This document shows positions 18,980 to 27,873 of a DNA stretch of 64,000 nucleotides, piece by piece. The DNA is from VAZQ01 sp963785745 (GTDB lineage Bacteria > Pseudomonadota > Alphaproteobacteria > Rhizobiales > Xanthobacteraceae), in NCBI GenBank assembly GCA_963785745.1, contig CAWAWR010000021.1, positions 558,001 through 622,000 on the forward strand. The letters are read 5' to 3'. Both the position numbers and the translations under genes were made by a program. A model generated the notes under the pieces. That model was not told the DNA's origin. It saw only the letters and a list, made by a program, of their open reading frames with translations, and did no database searches. Every line of letters begins with the position of its first letter. Position 1 is the first letter of the stretch.

Positions 18980-20425
18980 CTACGCTGCGATCTTCACGTA
19001 TTCGAAGTCGCCGGGCTTGTTGTCGATGCCGACCCGCGGCGGCGCGATCCAGCTCGCGAACTTGCCGGGCTCGGTGACGGGCTTCATCAGGCTCTTGATG
19101 AATTCGCCGTCGTCGGCGGACGGCAGCCATTGGTCCTTCTCGCGATTCCAGGTGGCCTCGTCGATCAGCCGGCCGTCGGGCGCGGCGTGGATGTCCTTGA
19201 ACTCGCCGATATGGCGATGGAAGGCGACGTTCGGGAGTTCGAGCTTATAGGCCACGCCGGTGCGCTCGATGATCTTGTTCCAGCGGTCGAGGCCGCGCTG
19301 GCAATCGGCGGTGTAGTCGTCGCGCAGCCGCATGTTGATCGCGGTGAGCGCGGGCTCGTCGACACGTTTGATCTCGCCATCGACCAGCTTCAGCACCGGA
19401 TAGGTCGAATTTTCCAGCCTGTGATCGTCGTCGATCTTGGTTTCCTGGAAGCGGCCTTTGATCCCGGCGTTGAACGCATTGGCGGCGTTGGTCGAGACCT
19501 CGGAGCCGAACAGGTCGAGCGACAGCGTGTAGTGCAAGTTGAGCTTCTTCTTCATCGTCGGCAGGTCGATGACGCCGAGCGCGCGCACGCGCTCGATATC
19601 GTTGACGTCCTCGATGCCGGCCTCCTTCATCGCCTCGCAGGTGCGCTGCAAGGTGCGGCCGATGCCGGTCTCGCCCACGAACATGTGGTGCGCTTCCTCG
19701 GTCAGCATGAAGCGGCAGGTGCGCGACAGCGGGTCGAAACCGGACTGCGCGAGGCTCTCGAGCTGCATCTTGCCGTCGCGGTCGGTGAAGAAGGTGAACA
19801 TGTGGAACGACAGCCAGTCCGGCGTCGCCTCGTTGAAGGCGCCGAGCATGCGCGGCTTGTCGGCATCGCCGGAGCGGCGTTGCAACAGCTCGCCCGCCTC
19901 CTCGCGCCCGTCACGGCCGAAATATTTCTGCAGGAGATAAACCATCGCCCAGAGGTGGCGGCCTTCCTCGACATTGACCTGGAACACGTTGCGCAGGTCG
20001 TAGAGCGACGGCGCGGTCTGGCCGAGATGGCGCTGCTGCTCCACTGACGCCGGCTCGGTGTCGCCCTGGATGGTGATCAGACGGCGCAGCATGGCGCGGT
20101 ATTCGCCCGGCACCTCCTGCCAGGCCGGCTCGCCGAGATGCTGGCCGAACGGAATCTTCCGGCCCTCTTCCTGCGGCGCCAGCAAGATGCCCCAGCGATA
20201 GTCGGGCATCTTCACGTAGTCGAATTTCGCCCAGCCCTTGGGATCGACCGAGACCGCGGTGCGCAGATAGACCAGCGCTTCCTGGAAGCCTTCCGGCCCC
20301 ATGGTCTTCCACCAGTCGATGTAGCCGGGGTGCCAGCTCTCCAGCGCCCGCAGCACCGCGCGATCCTCGGTGAGGTTCACGTTGTTCGGGATCTTGGTCG
20401 AGTAGTCGACGGCCTGGATATTCAT
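18980..20425 (-). CDS. boxB: Benzoyl-CoA 2,3-epoxidase, oxygenase subunit BoxB
   Basis: A 481-residue class I di-iron oxygenase. It converts benzoyl-CoA plus O2 to 2,3-epoxybenzoyl-CoA in the hybrid aerobic benzoate pathway. Di-iron ligand motifs are visible as NVEEGRHLWAMVYLL (about residues 151-165) and LTEEAHHMFVGE (about 241-252); VDYSTKIPNNVNL near the N-terminus and PDWLSFHMFTFFTDRDGK are also family hallmarks. The start at 20425 has GGAGAG upstream. BoxB needs the reductase BoxA, which is not in this window. It lies 170 bases downstream of boxC, with a palindromic repeat between them. Confidence 0.95.
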   Translation of the reverse strand: MNIQAVDYSTKIPNNVNLTEDRAVLRALESWHPGYIDWWKTMGPEGFQEALVYLRTAVSVDPKGWAKFDYVKMPDYRWGILLAPQEEGRKIPFGQHLGEPAWQEVPGEYRAMLRRLITIQGDTEPASVEQQRHLGQTAPSLYDLRNVFQVNVEEGRHLWAMVYLLQKYFGRDGREEAGELLQRRSGDADKPRMLGAFNEATPDWLSFHMFTFFTDRDGKMQLESLAQSGFDPLSRTCRFMLTEEAHHMFVGETGIGRTLQRTCEAMKEAGIEDVNDIERVRALGVIDLPTMKKKLNLHYTLSLDLFGSEVSTNAANAFNAGIKGRFQETKIDDDHRLENSTYPVLKLVDGEIKRVDEPALTAINMRLRDDYTADCQRGLDRWNKIIERTGVAYKLELPNVAFHRHIGEFKDIHAAPDGRLIDEATWNREKDQWLPSADDGEFIKSLMKPVTEPGKFASWIAPPRVGIDNKPGDFEYVKIAA

Positions 20426-20455
20426 GACGATCTCTCCACTGGTTCCCACCTCACT

Positions 20456-20577
20456 CCGTCACCCTGAGGTGCGAGCGAAGCGAGCCTCGAAGGGCGACGG
20501 CCCGGGTGTTGCTGCGGCATCTTGGCCGTCGTCCTTCGAGGCTCGCCGCAAGCGCGGCTCGCACCTCAGGATGACGG
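20456..20577. repeat. Intergenic palindrome between boxC and boxB
   Basis: The outer arms CCGTCACCCTGAGGTGCGAG and CTCGCACCTCAGGATGACGG are near-perfect complements, and inner arms (GCCTCGAAGG / CCTTCGAGGC) extend the stem. It occupies most of the 170-base gap between boxC and boxB. It could set differential mRNA levels of the two genes by pausing transcription or blocking nucleases. Confidence 0.8.
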
Positions 20578-20595
20578 TGAAAGAGCTGTGCATTC

Positions 20596-22284
20596 CTAAA
20601 CCCTCTTCGTGTCGAACACCGGCCGCTGGCCGGTGCCGTAACGTTTCAGCGCGCCCTCCTCGCCGACCGCGTTCGGGCGCTGGAAGATCCAGTTCTGCCA
20701 GGCGGTGAGGCGCGCGAAGATTTTCGATTCCATCGTCTCGGGTCCGCCGAAGCGCAAATTCGCTTCCAGCCCGGTGAGCCCGTCGGGCGAGAAGCTCGCG
20801 CGCTCCTCCAGGAACACGCGGACCTCGTCCTCCCAGTCGATGTCGTCGCGGGCGAAGGTCACGAGGCCCATCTGCTCGGCCGTCTCGGCATCGAGCATGC
20901 GGCCGGTTTCGGCCTGCGCCACCAGGACCAGCGCCGGATTGGCGAGGAAGCGGCTCGCCAGCCGCGTGATCCCGTTCGACATCGGATAGGCGCCGAAATT
21001 CATCTCCGACAGCGCCATCATCGCCGGCGGCTTGTTGTCGCCGTCGCGCTGGCCGATCAGCATGTAGGAGCGGTCGGTCGCGAGCACCAATTCGGCCAGC
21101 GTGCCCGCAAAGCAGGAGCCCGGCTCGACCAGGGCGACCAGCGAGCGCGAGGTCAGATCGACGCGCTTGAGCACGCGCTTCCAGTAATGCGTGATCTCCC
21201 GCGCCAGCCAGTGGCTTTTGTTGGCTTCGAGGAAGGCGTCGTAGGCCAGCACCTGCTCGCCGTCGCCCGCCGACTTGAACACGATCGCCGCCACGTCGAA
21301 CTCATTGATGCGGATATCGAGAATGGCGTCGTCAAGCTCGCGCGCGACGCGCAGCGGCCAGAAATCCGCGCCGAGCGCGACCATCTCGTCCGCGGTCTTC
21401 GGCGGCGCGCCCTCGGGACCGCGCAGCGTGATCGTCGCGAGCCGTCCGGCACGCTCGAACGCCACCGACACCGCGCTGTACTCGACCGTGTCGCCCGCGC
21501 GTTCGCGCTTGAGCGGCTTGAGCGCGATGCCTTTGGCGCCATTGCCGCGCTGCGACTTCGTTGCGAAATCCTGCGCGCGCTGCTTCACCGCGTCGTCGAA
21601 CTTCGAGCCCGGCACCACCTCGTCGACCAGCCGCCACTCGACCGCGCGCTTGCCCTTGATGCCTTCCTCGGTGGTGCAGAAGAAGTCGGCGTGGTCGCGC
21701 CGGACTTTACGTTTGTCGGTGACGCGCGTCAGGCCGCCGGTGCCGGGCAGCACCGCGAGTAAAGGCAATTCCGGCAGCGACACCGCCGACGAGCCGTCGT
21801 CGACCAGGATGATGTGGTCGGCGGCGAGCGCAAGCTCATAGCCGCCGCCGGCCGCGGTGCCGTTGATCACGCAGATGGTCTTGAGGCCCGAGGCTTCGCT
21901 CGCATCCTCGATGCCGTTCCGGGTCTCGTTGGTGAACTTGCAGAAGTTGACCTTGTGGGCGTGCGTCGCGCCCGCGAGCATGCGGATATTGGCGCCGGCG
22001 CAGAACACCCGCGGCTTGGCCGAGCGCAGCAGCACGACCTTCACCTGCGGATGCTCGAAGCGCAGCCGCTCGATCGCGTCGGCGAGCTCGATATCGACGC
22101 CGAGATCGTAGGAATTGAGCTTCAGCTCATAGCCTTCGTACAGCCCGCCCTTCTCGTCGACGTCCATGGTGAGCGTCGCGACGTCGCCGTCGACGGCGAG
22201 CTTCCAGTGCCGGTAGCGCGAGGGATCGGTCTGGAAATCGATCCGCGTCTTGCCGTTGGCGAGCTTTCGTTCGGTGTCAGCCAT
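20596..22284 (-). CDS. boxC: 2,3-Epoxybenzoyl-CoA dihydrolase BoxC
   Basis: A 562-residue protein with two crotonase-like halves, the known size for BoxC. It opens 2,3-epoxybenzoyl-CoA with two waters to give 3,4-dehydroadipyl-CoA semialdehyde and formate. The crotonase core shows as KPRVFCAGANIRMLAG and INGTAAGGGYELALAADHI; SLPELPLLAVLPGTGGLTRV and DKRKVRRDHADFFCTTEEG are also characteristic. MADTERKLANGKTRIDF at 22284 is chosen as the start because the long upstream extension is low-complexity and unrelated. It lies 14 bases after the alpha/beta hydrolase gene in the same operon. Confidence 0.95.
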   Translation of the reverse strand: MADTERKLANGKTRIDFQTDPSRYRHWKLAVDGDVATLTMDVDEKGGLYEGYELKLNSYDLGVDIELADAIERLRFEHPQVKVVLLRSAKPRVFCAGANIRMLAGATHAHKVNFCKFTNETRNGIEDASEASGLKTICVINGTAAGGGYELALAADHIILVDDGSSAVSLPELPLLAVLPGTGGLTRVTDKRKVRRDHADFFCTTEEGIKGKRAVEWRLVDEVVPGSKFDDAVKQRAQDFATKSQRGNGAKGIALKPLKRERAGDTVEYSAVSVAFERAGRLATITLRGPEGAPPKTADEMVALGADFWPLRVARELDDAILDIRINEFDVAAIVFKSAGDGEQVLAYDAFLEANKSHWLAREITHYWKRVLKRVDLTSRSLVALVEPGSCFAGTLAELVLATDRSYMLIGQRDGDNKPPAMMALSEMNFGAYPMSNGITRLASRFLANPALVLVAQAETGRMLDAETAEQMGLVTFARDDIDWEDEVRVFLEERASFSPDGLTGLEANLRFGGPETMESKIFARLTAWQNWIFQRPNAVGEEGALKRYGTGQRPVFDTKRV

Positions 22285-22298
22285 GCCTGGCCTCAAAT

Positions 22299-23114
22299 TC
22301 ACGCCGCATGCGTCGCTCCTTCCTGGTGGTCGCGCAGCAGCCGGTTGGCGAAATCGGCGGTGGTCTTGAGCAGCACGTCCGGCGCCTCGCGGTGCGGCGC
22401 ATGGCGCACGCCCGGCAGCAGCGCGACCTCGACCGGACAATAGCATTCGCGCTCCGCCGCCTCGATCTGCTTGACGGTGCCGTATTGGTCATCCGCGCCC
22501 TGCACGATCAGGATCGGCACGCGGATATAGGCAAGCTCGGTGGTGATATCCCATTTGCGGAAATCGGGATCGAGCCAGGCTTCGTTCCAGCCGCGGAAGG
22601 CATTGTCCACGTCGGCATGCCAGCGCGCGAGTTTTGCGCGCAGATCGGTCGTCGCGTAGGCCTCCTTGGCGCGCGCAATCTCGGTGATGCCCATGTCTTC
22701 GGTGAAGAAATGCGGCGCAATGAGAATGAGCCCGCGCACGCGGTGGTCCTGCACCGACCCCGCGTAGATCGCCGCGATCGAGGCGCCGTCGCTGTGGCCG
22801 AGGAGGAGCCCGCGGCGGAAGCCGATCGCGTCGAACAGCTTCGGCAGCACCTCCTTCGCCTCTTCGTGCATGAAGGTCAGCGGACGCGGCAGGGTAACGG
22901 GCGACGACTGGCCGTAGCCCGCGCGCGAATAGACGAACACGCCGGCGCCGGTCGCGGCTGCGAGCTTGTCCGGAAACTCGTTCCACAATCCGACGCAGCC
23001 GAGCCCTTCGTGCAGCACGACGATGGTCGGCGCGTCCTGCGGGCGCGGGCCGATCATGCGGTATTCGAGCCGCATGCCGCCGAGATCGAGGAAGCCCTGG
23101 TCCGCGAGCGTCAT
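22299..23114 (-). CDS. Alpha/beta hydrolase of the box operon
   Basis: A 271-residue alpha/beta hydrolase. The nucleophile elbow is GHSDGAS, the acid probably the aspartate in QGADDQYG and the base the histidine in GVRHAPHREAP. The family accompanies box clusters and may act as a thioesterase that releases CoA from stalled benzoyl-CoA intermediates, but that role is inferred from position. Four bases separate it from the BoxR-like gene upstream and 14 from boxC downstream, so it is cotranscribed. Confidence 0.85.
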   Translation of the reverse strand: MTLADQGFLDLGGMRLEYRMIGPRPQDAPTIVVLHEGLGCVGLWNEFPDKLAAATGAGVFVYSRAGYGQSSPVTLPRPLTFMHEEAKEVLPKLFDAIGFRRGLLLGHSDGASIAAIYAGSVQDHRVRGLILIAPHFFTEDMGITEIARAKEAYATTDLRAKLARWHADVDNAFRGWNEAWLDPDFRKWDITTELAYIRVPILIVQGADDQYGTVKQIEAAERECYCPVEVALLPGVRHAPHREAPDVLLKTTADFANRLLRDHQEGATHAA

Positions 23115-23118
23115 GGCG

Positions 23119-24059
23119 TCACCTGCTGCCGCCCACATAACGCGTCGCGAGCCGCATCAGTTTCTCGAAACTTTCCTGCTCCGCATCGCCCGAGGTGTCG
23201 AGCGCGGCCTCGGCGCGCCCATAGTCGGCGCTGCGCGCGTCGAGGATCGCGACCAGGTCCGCCATTGCTTCGCGGTTCTGCGCCATCGGGCGGAAGTCGC
23301 CCTGCGCCATCACGCGGCGCATGTGCTCCTCGGGCCGCGCCTTGATCCAGACCGTGTGCGTCCGCCGCAGCAGCAAGCCATAGGTCTCCGGGCTCGAGAC
23401 GATGCCGCCCGCCGTCGCGATGACGGCGGCAGCGTGCTCGGCGATGACGCGGTCGAGGCAGGCGCGCTCGAACCGGCGGAAGGTCGCGAGCCCCGCGATC
23501 TCCACCAGGTCGGAAATGCGCGCGCCGTAGTCCTGCTCGATCAGCCGGTCGAGCTCGATGAAGGGCACGCCGAGGCGCTCTGCGAGCATCCTCCCGAGCG
23601 TCGACTTTCCGGCGCCGCGCAGACCGACGAGCGCGATCCGCCTGCCCGATCGGCGGCGAGATCGGCTTTGGTGCGGCCCTCGATGAGATCGGCGATCGCG
23701 GTCAATTCGGACGGCGGCGCGCTCGCGAGCAGATCGAGGATGCGGTTGACCGCTGCGCTGCGCGCGCCGGTGCGCGGCAGCAGCTCGATCACCGGAACGT
23801 CAAGCGCGTCCGCGATCGCCTTGAGGATGATCACCGACGGATTGCCCTGCCCGCTTTCGATCTGGGCGAGATAGCGCTCGGATGCGCCCGACTGCTCGGC
23901 GAGCTGCCGGCGCGTGATGCCGCGCTTGGCGCGCGACGACCGCACCAGGCCGCCGACCGCAGCCGCAAAGGCGTCGGCGCCGGCCGGCGCCGGTCCGGAC
24001 TTGTCGCGCGGTTTTGGCTTGGTTTTCGGGCCGGCCACGGGCGCTTTTCCTACCTGCAT
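23119..24059 (-). CDS. boxR: BoxR/BzdR-like regulator (XRE HTH + shikimate-kinase-like domain), one frameshift
   Basis: Residues 1-130 contain an XRE helix-turn-helix (RSSRAKRGITRRQLAEQSGA, then SERYLAQIESGQGNPSV). The C-terminal part is a shikimate-kinase-like domain with P-loop (reconstructed GLRGAGKSTLGRMLAERLG), FIELDRLIEQDYG and GGIVSSPETYGLLL. The two halves are in different frames; the indel is near 23640, just before the P-loop. This fusion is diagnostic of BzdR/BoxR repressors, which bind benzoyl-CoA through the kinase-like domain and then release DNA. The start codon lies inside the TGCA-repeat operator, which suggests autoregulation. Confidence 0.88.
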
Positions 24060-24082
24060 TATAATGCATGCACTATAGTGCA
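24055..24082. promoter_or_regulatory. Putative BoxR operator: four TGCA boxes
   Basis: Four TGCA boxes at 24055, 24065, 24069 and 24079 form two abutting TGCA-N6-TGCA units (TGCATTATAATGCA and TGCACTATAGTGCA), each a palindrome. BzdR/BoxR operators in other bacteria are built from TGCA repeats (from memory). It overlaps the start of the regulator gene and lies in the divergent region facing the ArsR gene. Confidence 0.7.
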
Positions 24083-24125
24083 GGCCCGCGCTCTGGCGCA
24101 ACATTGACGTAGGTAGCGCTATCAT

Positions 24126-24141
24126 ATAACAATATTGTTAT
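24126..24141. promoter_or_regulatory. Putative ArsR operator abutting the start codon
   Basis: A perfect 16-base palindrome, ATAACAATATTGTTAT, ends inside the ATG of the ArsR-family gene at 24140. ArsR repressors bind such AT-rich inverted repeats. It leaves no room for a Shine-Dalgarno sequence, so the transcript is probably leaderless or nearly so. Confidence 0.6.
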
Positions 24142-24511
24142 GGAAAGACTTGGTTATACAGCGCAACCGAGGGACCTCGACGCGGTCTTTGCCGCGCTCG
24201 CCGATCCCACCCGACGGGCGATCCTGACCCGGCTGGCGGCCGGCGAAGCGTCAGTAAATGAGATCGCCGCGCCGTTCGAGATGAGTCAACCGGCGGTGTC
24301 CAGGCATTTGAAGGTGCTGGAACGGGCGGGCTTGATCGAGCGCGACATCGACAGACAGCGCCGGCCAGCGCGGCTGAAGGCTGCGCCAATGGCGGCCGCG
24401 GTGCATTGGCTCGAAGAGTTCAAGAGGTTCTGGTCGTCGAGCTTCGATCAACTCGATGGCTTGCTGCATGAATTGAAAAAGGCCGACACCAAGGGGCGCG
24501 GGAATGAGTGA
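24140..24511 (+). CDS. ArsR-family regulator of the SRPBCC operon type
   Basis: A 123-residue winged-helix repressor: LDAVFAALADPTRRAILTRL, then VNEIAAPFEMSQPAVSRHLK and VLERAGLIERDIDRQRRP. No metal-binding cysteines are seen, as in the subgroup that is paired with SRPBCC (AHSA1) proteins rather than with metal resistance. Its stop overlaps the ATG of the SRPBCC gene, so the two are translationally coupled. It is divergent from the BoxR-like gene. Confidence 0.88.
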   Translation: MERLGYTAQPRDLDAVFAALADPTRRAILTRLAAGEASVNEIAAPFEMSQPAVSRHLKVLERAGLIERDIDRQRRPARLKAAPMAAAVHWLEEFKRFWSSSFDQLDGLLHELKKADTKGRGNE

Positions 24512-24998
24512 TTTGCCGACTTATGTGCTGGAGCGGACATTCGATGCGCCGCGTGAACTGGTGTGGAAGACCTGGACCGACCCGAAGCTGTTGTCGCGCT
24601 GGTACGGACCGAAAGTTGAGACGATCGTCCATCGCCTCGATCTGAAGGCCGGCGGGCTGTGGCTTGTCGAAATGAAATGGGGCGGCAATTCCATGTATCA
24701 GCGCGTCGAGTACACCGAAGTGACGCCGCCGGAGCGGCTGGTCTGGCTGCACGCCAGTTCCGATGCGGATTGGAACGTCATTCCCTCTCCCATGATGAAG
24801 GACTGGCCGCGGGTGCTGCTGACGACGGTGACGTTTGAGCAAAGCGGCACGCAGACCAAGCTGCGCCTGACTTGGGTGCCCCACGAGGCAACCGAGGCTG
24901 AGATTGCCTGTTTTGCCGCCGCGATCGGCGGCGCCGAGAAGGGCTGGGCCGCCGGCATGGAGTTGCTCGCAAAGCTCTTGGCCGAATTGCAAGCTTGA
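24504..24998 (+). CDS. SRPBCC (AHSA1-like) family protein
   Basis: A 164-residue START/Bet v1-fold protein: VLERTFDAPRELVWKTWTDP, then LLSRWYGPKVETIVHRLDLK and LTWVPHEATEAEI. It probably binds a hydrophobic small molecule; no enzymatic residues are evident. It overlaps the ArsR gene by eight bases and ends shortly before the convergent aldo/keto reductase gene. Confidence 0.85.
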   Translation: MSDLPTYVLERTFDAPRELVWKTWTDPKLLSRWYGPKVETIVHRLDLKAGGLWLVEMKWGGNSMYQRVEYTEVTPPERLVWLHASSDADWNVIPSPMMKDWPRVLLTTVTFEQSGTQTKLRLTWVPHEATEAEIACFAAAIGGAEKGWAAGMELLAKLLAELQA

Positions 24999-25022
24999 GC
25001 CGATCCTGAATGTTGATTGGAC

Positions 25023-26012
25023 TTAGGGCATCTTGAAGTCCGTGGCCCAGAGCCGTTCGAGCTTGTCGACCGCCTCGTCCGGCAACGGCCCGGCCTCCAC
25101 CGCCTTCACCGCCTCGTCGATGTCGCGCACGTCGCCGACGCCGATGATCCGGCTGGTGACGTCGTGATTGCCGAGCACGAAGCGCAGCGCGGTCTGCGCC
25201 GGCGAGCCATACGCGTTGCCGAGCACGGCGCGCACGGCGGCGGCGCAGCGCACCTCGTTGTCGAGGTCGGTGCCGGAGGTCAGCACCGCGAGCCGCGCCG
25301 GCCGCTCCGCCTTGGCGAGCGGACCGCCGGCGAAGATCCGGATGTTCATCACGCCCATGTTCTCGCGGAAGCACGCCGCCAGGATCCCGGAAAAATCCTG
25401 CACCCGCCAGTTCGCATGCGCGCGCGACCAGCCGGCGCTCGGATTGATGGCGTTGTAATAGACCTGCGCGCAATCGAAGCGCCCGCTCTTGATCACGTCG
25501 AGGATCGCCCTGGTCTCGCCGGCGGCGGTCATGCCGGAGGCGTAGAACAATCCCTGCTCCTTCAAGCGGTCGAAGGTATCGGCGACGCCGTCCCGTCCCA
25601 GCACCTGCTCGGCCGTCAGCACCGGCCGGTCGCCTACCGCATCGCCGAGCTGGTTGTGAAGCTGGAACAGCGCGACGCGATCGAGATTCAGCCGCTTGAG
25701 GCTCTCGGTGAGGCTCTTCTCGATCGCGCCCGGGATGTCGTCCATCTGGTCGCGCTCGATGCGCACCTTGGTGGAGATGTAGGGCTGCGGCTTGAGCGTG
25801 TGGATGTGGCGGCCGATGGTCGCTTCCGAGGCGCCGTTGCCATAGAGCGCGGCGGTGTCGATCCAGTTGATGCCGACGGCGAGCGCACGGTTGAACGAAC
25901 GCACCGCGCCGGCCTCGTCGCCCTTGGTCAGCATGCCGCCGGTCGTCCCGCCGCCGAAGGCGATCTCGGAAACAAGGAACCCGGTGCGGCCGAGCAGATT
26001 CTTTCGCATCAT
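25023..26012 (-). CDS. Aldo/keto reductase
   Basis: A 329-residue (beta/alpha)8 oxidoreductase: LGRTGFLVSEIAFGGGTTGG at the N-terminus, AVGINWIDTAALYGNG (catalytic Asp and Tyr), STKVRIERDQ (catalytic Lys) and ALFQLHNQLG (His region). NADPH-dependent reduction of an aldehyde or ketone is expected; the substrate is unknown. It lies 77 bases after benzoate-CoA ligase in the same direction and may be part of the benzoate operon. Confidence 0.85.
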   Translation of the reverse strand: MMRKNLLGRTGFLVSEIAFGGGTTGGMLTKGDEAGAVRSFNRALAVGINWIDTAALYGNGASEATIGRHIHTLKPQPYISTKVRIERDQMDDIPGAIEKSLTESLKRLNLDRVALFQLHNQLGDAVGDRPVLTAEQVLGRDGVADTFDRLKEQGLFYASGMTAAGETRAILDVIKSGRFDCAQVYYNAINPSAGWSRAHANWRVQDFSGILAACFRENMGVMNIRIFAGGPLAKAERPARLAVLTSGTDLDNEVRCAAAVRAVLGNAYGSPAQTALRFVLGNHDVTSRIIGVGDVRDIDEAVKAVEAGPLPDEAVDKLERLWATDFKMP

Positions 26013-26089
26013 GCGGTGTTGAAGTCCCCAACGCGCGTCAAGCGCGACTTAGTGTGCAATCGATAGCATCGGTGTCGTGCCGCTTCAAA

Positions 26090-27677
26090 TCAACGGTCTG
26101 CGATTTCGGCCCGCAATTTGAAGCGCTGGATTTTTCCGGTGGCGGTCTTCGGAAGATCGGCCCGAAACTCGATCCAGCGCGGATATTTGTAGGGCGCGAG
26201 CTTCTGCTTGCAGTGTTCCTGCAGCGCGAGCGCCAGCGTGTCGCAGGCGGCGCCCGGCGACTTTCAGCACCACGAAGGCCTTGGGCTTGATCAATTCGTC
26301 CTCGTCCGGCCAGGCGACGACCGCGGCTTCCAGCACGTCGGGATGACTTTGCAGCGCGCCCTCCACCTCGAACGGCGACACATAGATGCCGCCAACCTTC
26401 AGCATGTCGTCGCGCCGGCCGCAGTAGACGTAGTAGCCGGCGTCGTCCTGGATATATTTGTCGCCGGAGCGCGTCCACTCGCCGAGGAAGGTCGTGCGCG
26501 ACTGCTCGCGGTTGTTCCAGTACATGACCGCGCTGGTCGGACCGCGCACCTGCAATTCGCCCATCTCGCCCGGTGTCTCGATCACATCGCCGTCGTCGCC
26601 CACCAGGCGGATGTCGTAGCCCGGCACCGGTTTTCCGGAGGTGCCGTACTTCACGTCGCCGGGGCGGTTGGAAAGGAAGATGTGCAGCATTTCGGTCGAG
26701 CCAAGCCCGTCGAGAATATCGACGCCGTAGCGCTCGCGCCAGCGCCGGCCGATGTCGGGCGGCAGCGCCTCTCCGGCAGAAATGCAACAGCGCAATTTCA
26801 ATTCTGCACGCGCCGGCGCCGCCGGGCTGGCCAGGAACGCGGCATAGAAGGTCGGCACCGCATAGAACACGGTGACCTGATGCATGCGCAGCAGGTCGGC
26901 GACGCCGTCGGGCGTCGGACGGTCCGGCAGCAGCACCGTGGTCGCGCCGACCGAAAGCGGAAACGTCATCGCATTGCCGAGCCCGTAGGCGAAGAACAGC
27001 TTCGCCACCGAGAAGCAGACATCGTCCTCGGTGATGCCGAGGATCGGCGCGGCATAGAGGTCGTTGGTCAGCTTGAGGTCGGCATGCACATGCACCGCCG
27101 CCTTCGGCTTGCCGGTCGATCCCGAGGTGTAGAGCCAGAACGCGATGCTGTCGCAGGTCGTCGGCGACGGCCGCTCCGCGGGATCGGCATCCGCGATCAG
27201 TTTTTCGAGATCCTGGTGCGGCAGTTCCTCGTCGCTGCCGGCAACGATCAGGTGAAATTCCGGCAGTGCGGTAACGAGCTTCTCGAATTTCGGAAGCAGT
27301 TGCGGCGAGACCACCAGAATGCGCGCGCCGGAGTCGGCGAGCATGAAGCGGTAGTCGTCCTCGGTCATCAGCGTATTGACCGGCACCGCCACGCGGCCCG
27401 CATAGATGGTCCCCAGGAAGACGCTCGGCCAATCCACCGTGTCGAGCATGCACATCAGCACGCGCTCGCCGGGCTGGATGTCTTTCTCCTCCAGCACCGA
27501 CGCGAATTGCCGGGCACGCTCGGCGAGTTGCCGGTAGGTCCAGCGGCCGCGCGGATCGAGATAGGCCACCCGATCGAGCCAGCGCTGGTCCCGAAAGCGC
27601 CGGAACAGGTCGTCCGCGAAATTGTAGTCGCGCGGGATCGCATCCGCCGCCGCGCTTTCACCCGGACCTGCCGCCAT
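26090..27677 (-). CDS. bclA: Benzoate-CoA ligase, late frameshift
   Basis: An acyl-adenylate ligase that activates benzoate (ATP + CoA to benzoyl-CoA + AMP), the entry step of the box pathway. Motifs: A3 loop YTSGSTGKPKAAVHVHADLK, FAYGLGNAMTFPLSVGA, A5 DGLGSTEMLHIFLSN, A8 YYVYCGRRDDMLKVGGIYVS. An extra A near 26267 (VVLK followed by SPGAACDTLALALQEH) breaks the frame; the continuation includes the catalytic lysine in DLPKTATGKIQRFKL and stops at 26090. Repaired length is about 529 residues, normal for BclA/BadA. Without the repair the protein would lack the catalytic lysine. Confidence 0.9.
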
Positions 27678-27873
27678 GGCGCCTCAACTCCCGTCCCGCC
27701 GGCCAAAAACACGCGGCGGGTTTGGCGAATATACTAGGGATTATTCGCCGCTTTGAAAAAGGCCCGAAACCCCTAAACTCCAGGACCAAAGCGGCCCAAA
27801 AACCCCGCCGACACAACCCGCTATCAGCGCCACCACGCCGGCCAAATGCCGCTCGAAGCGCAGGGAGCCCCCC

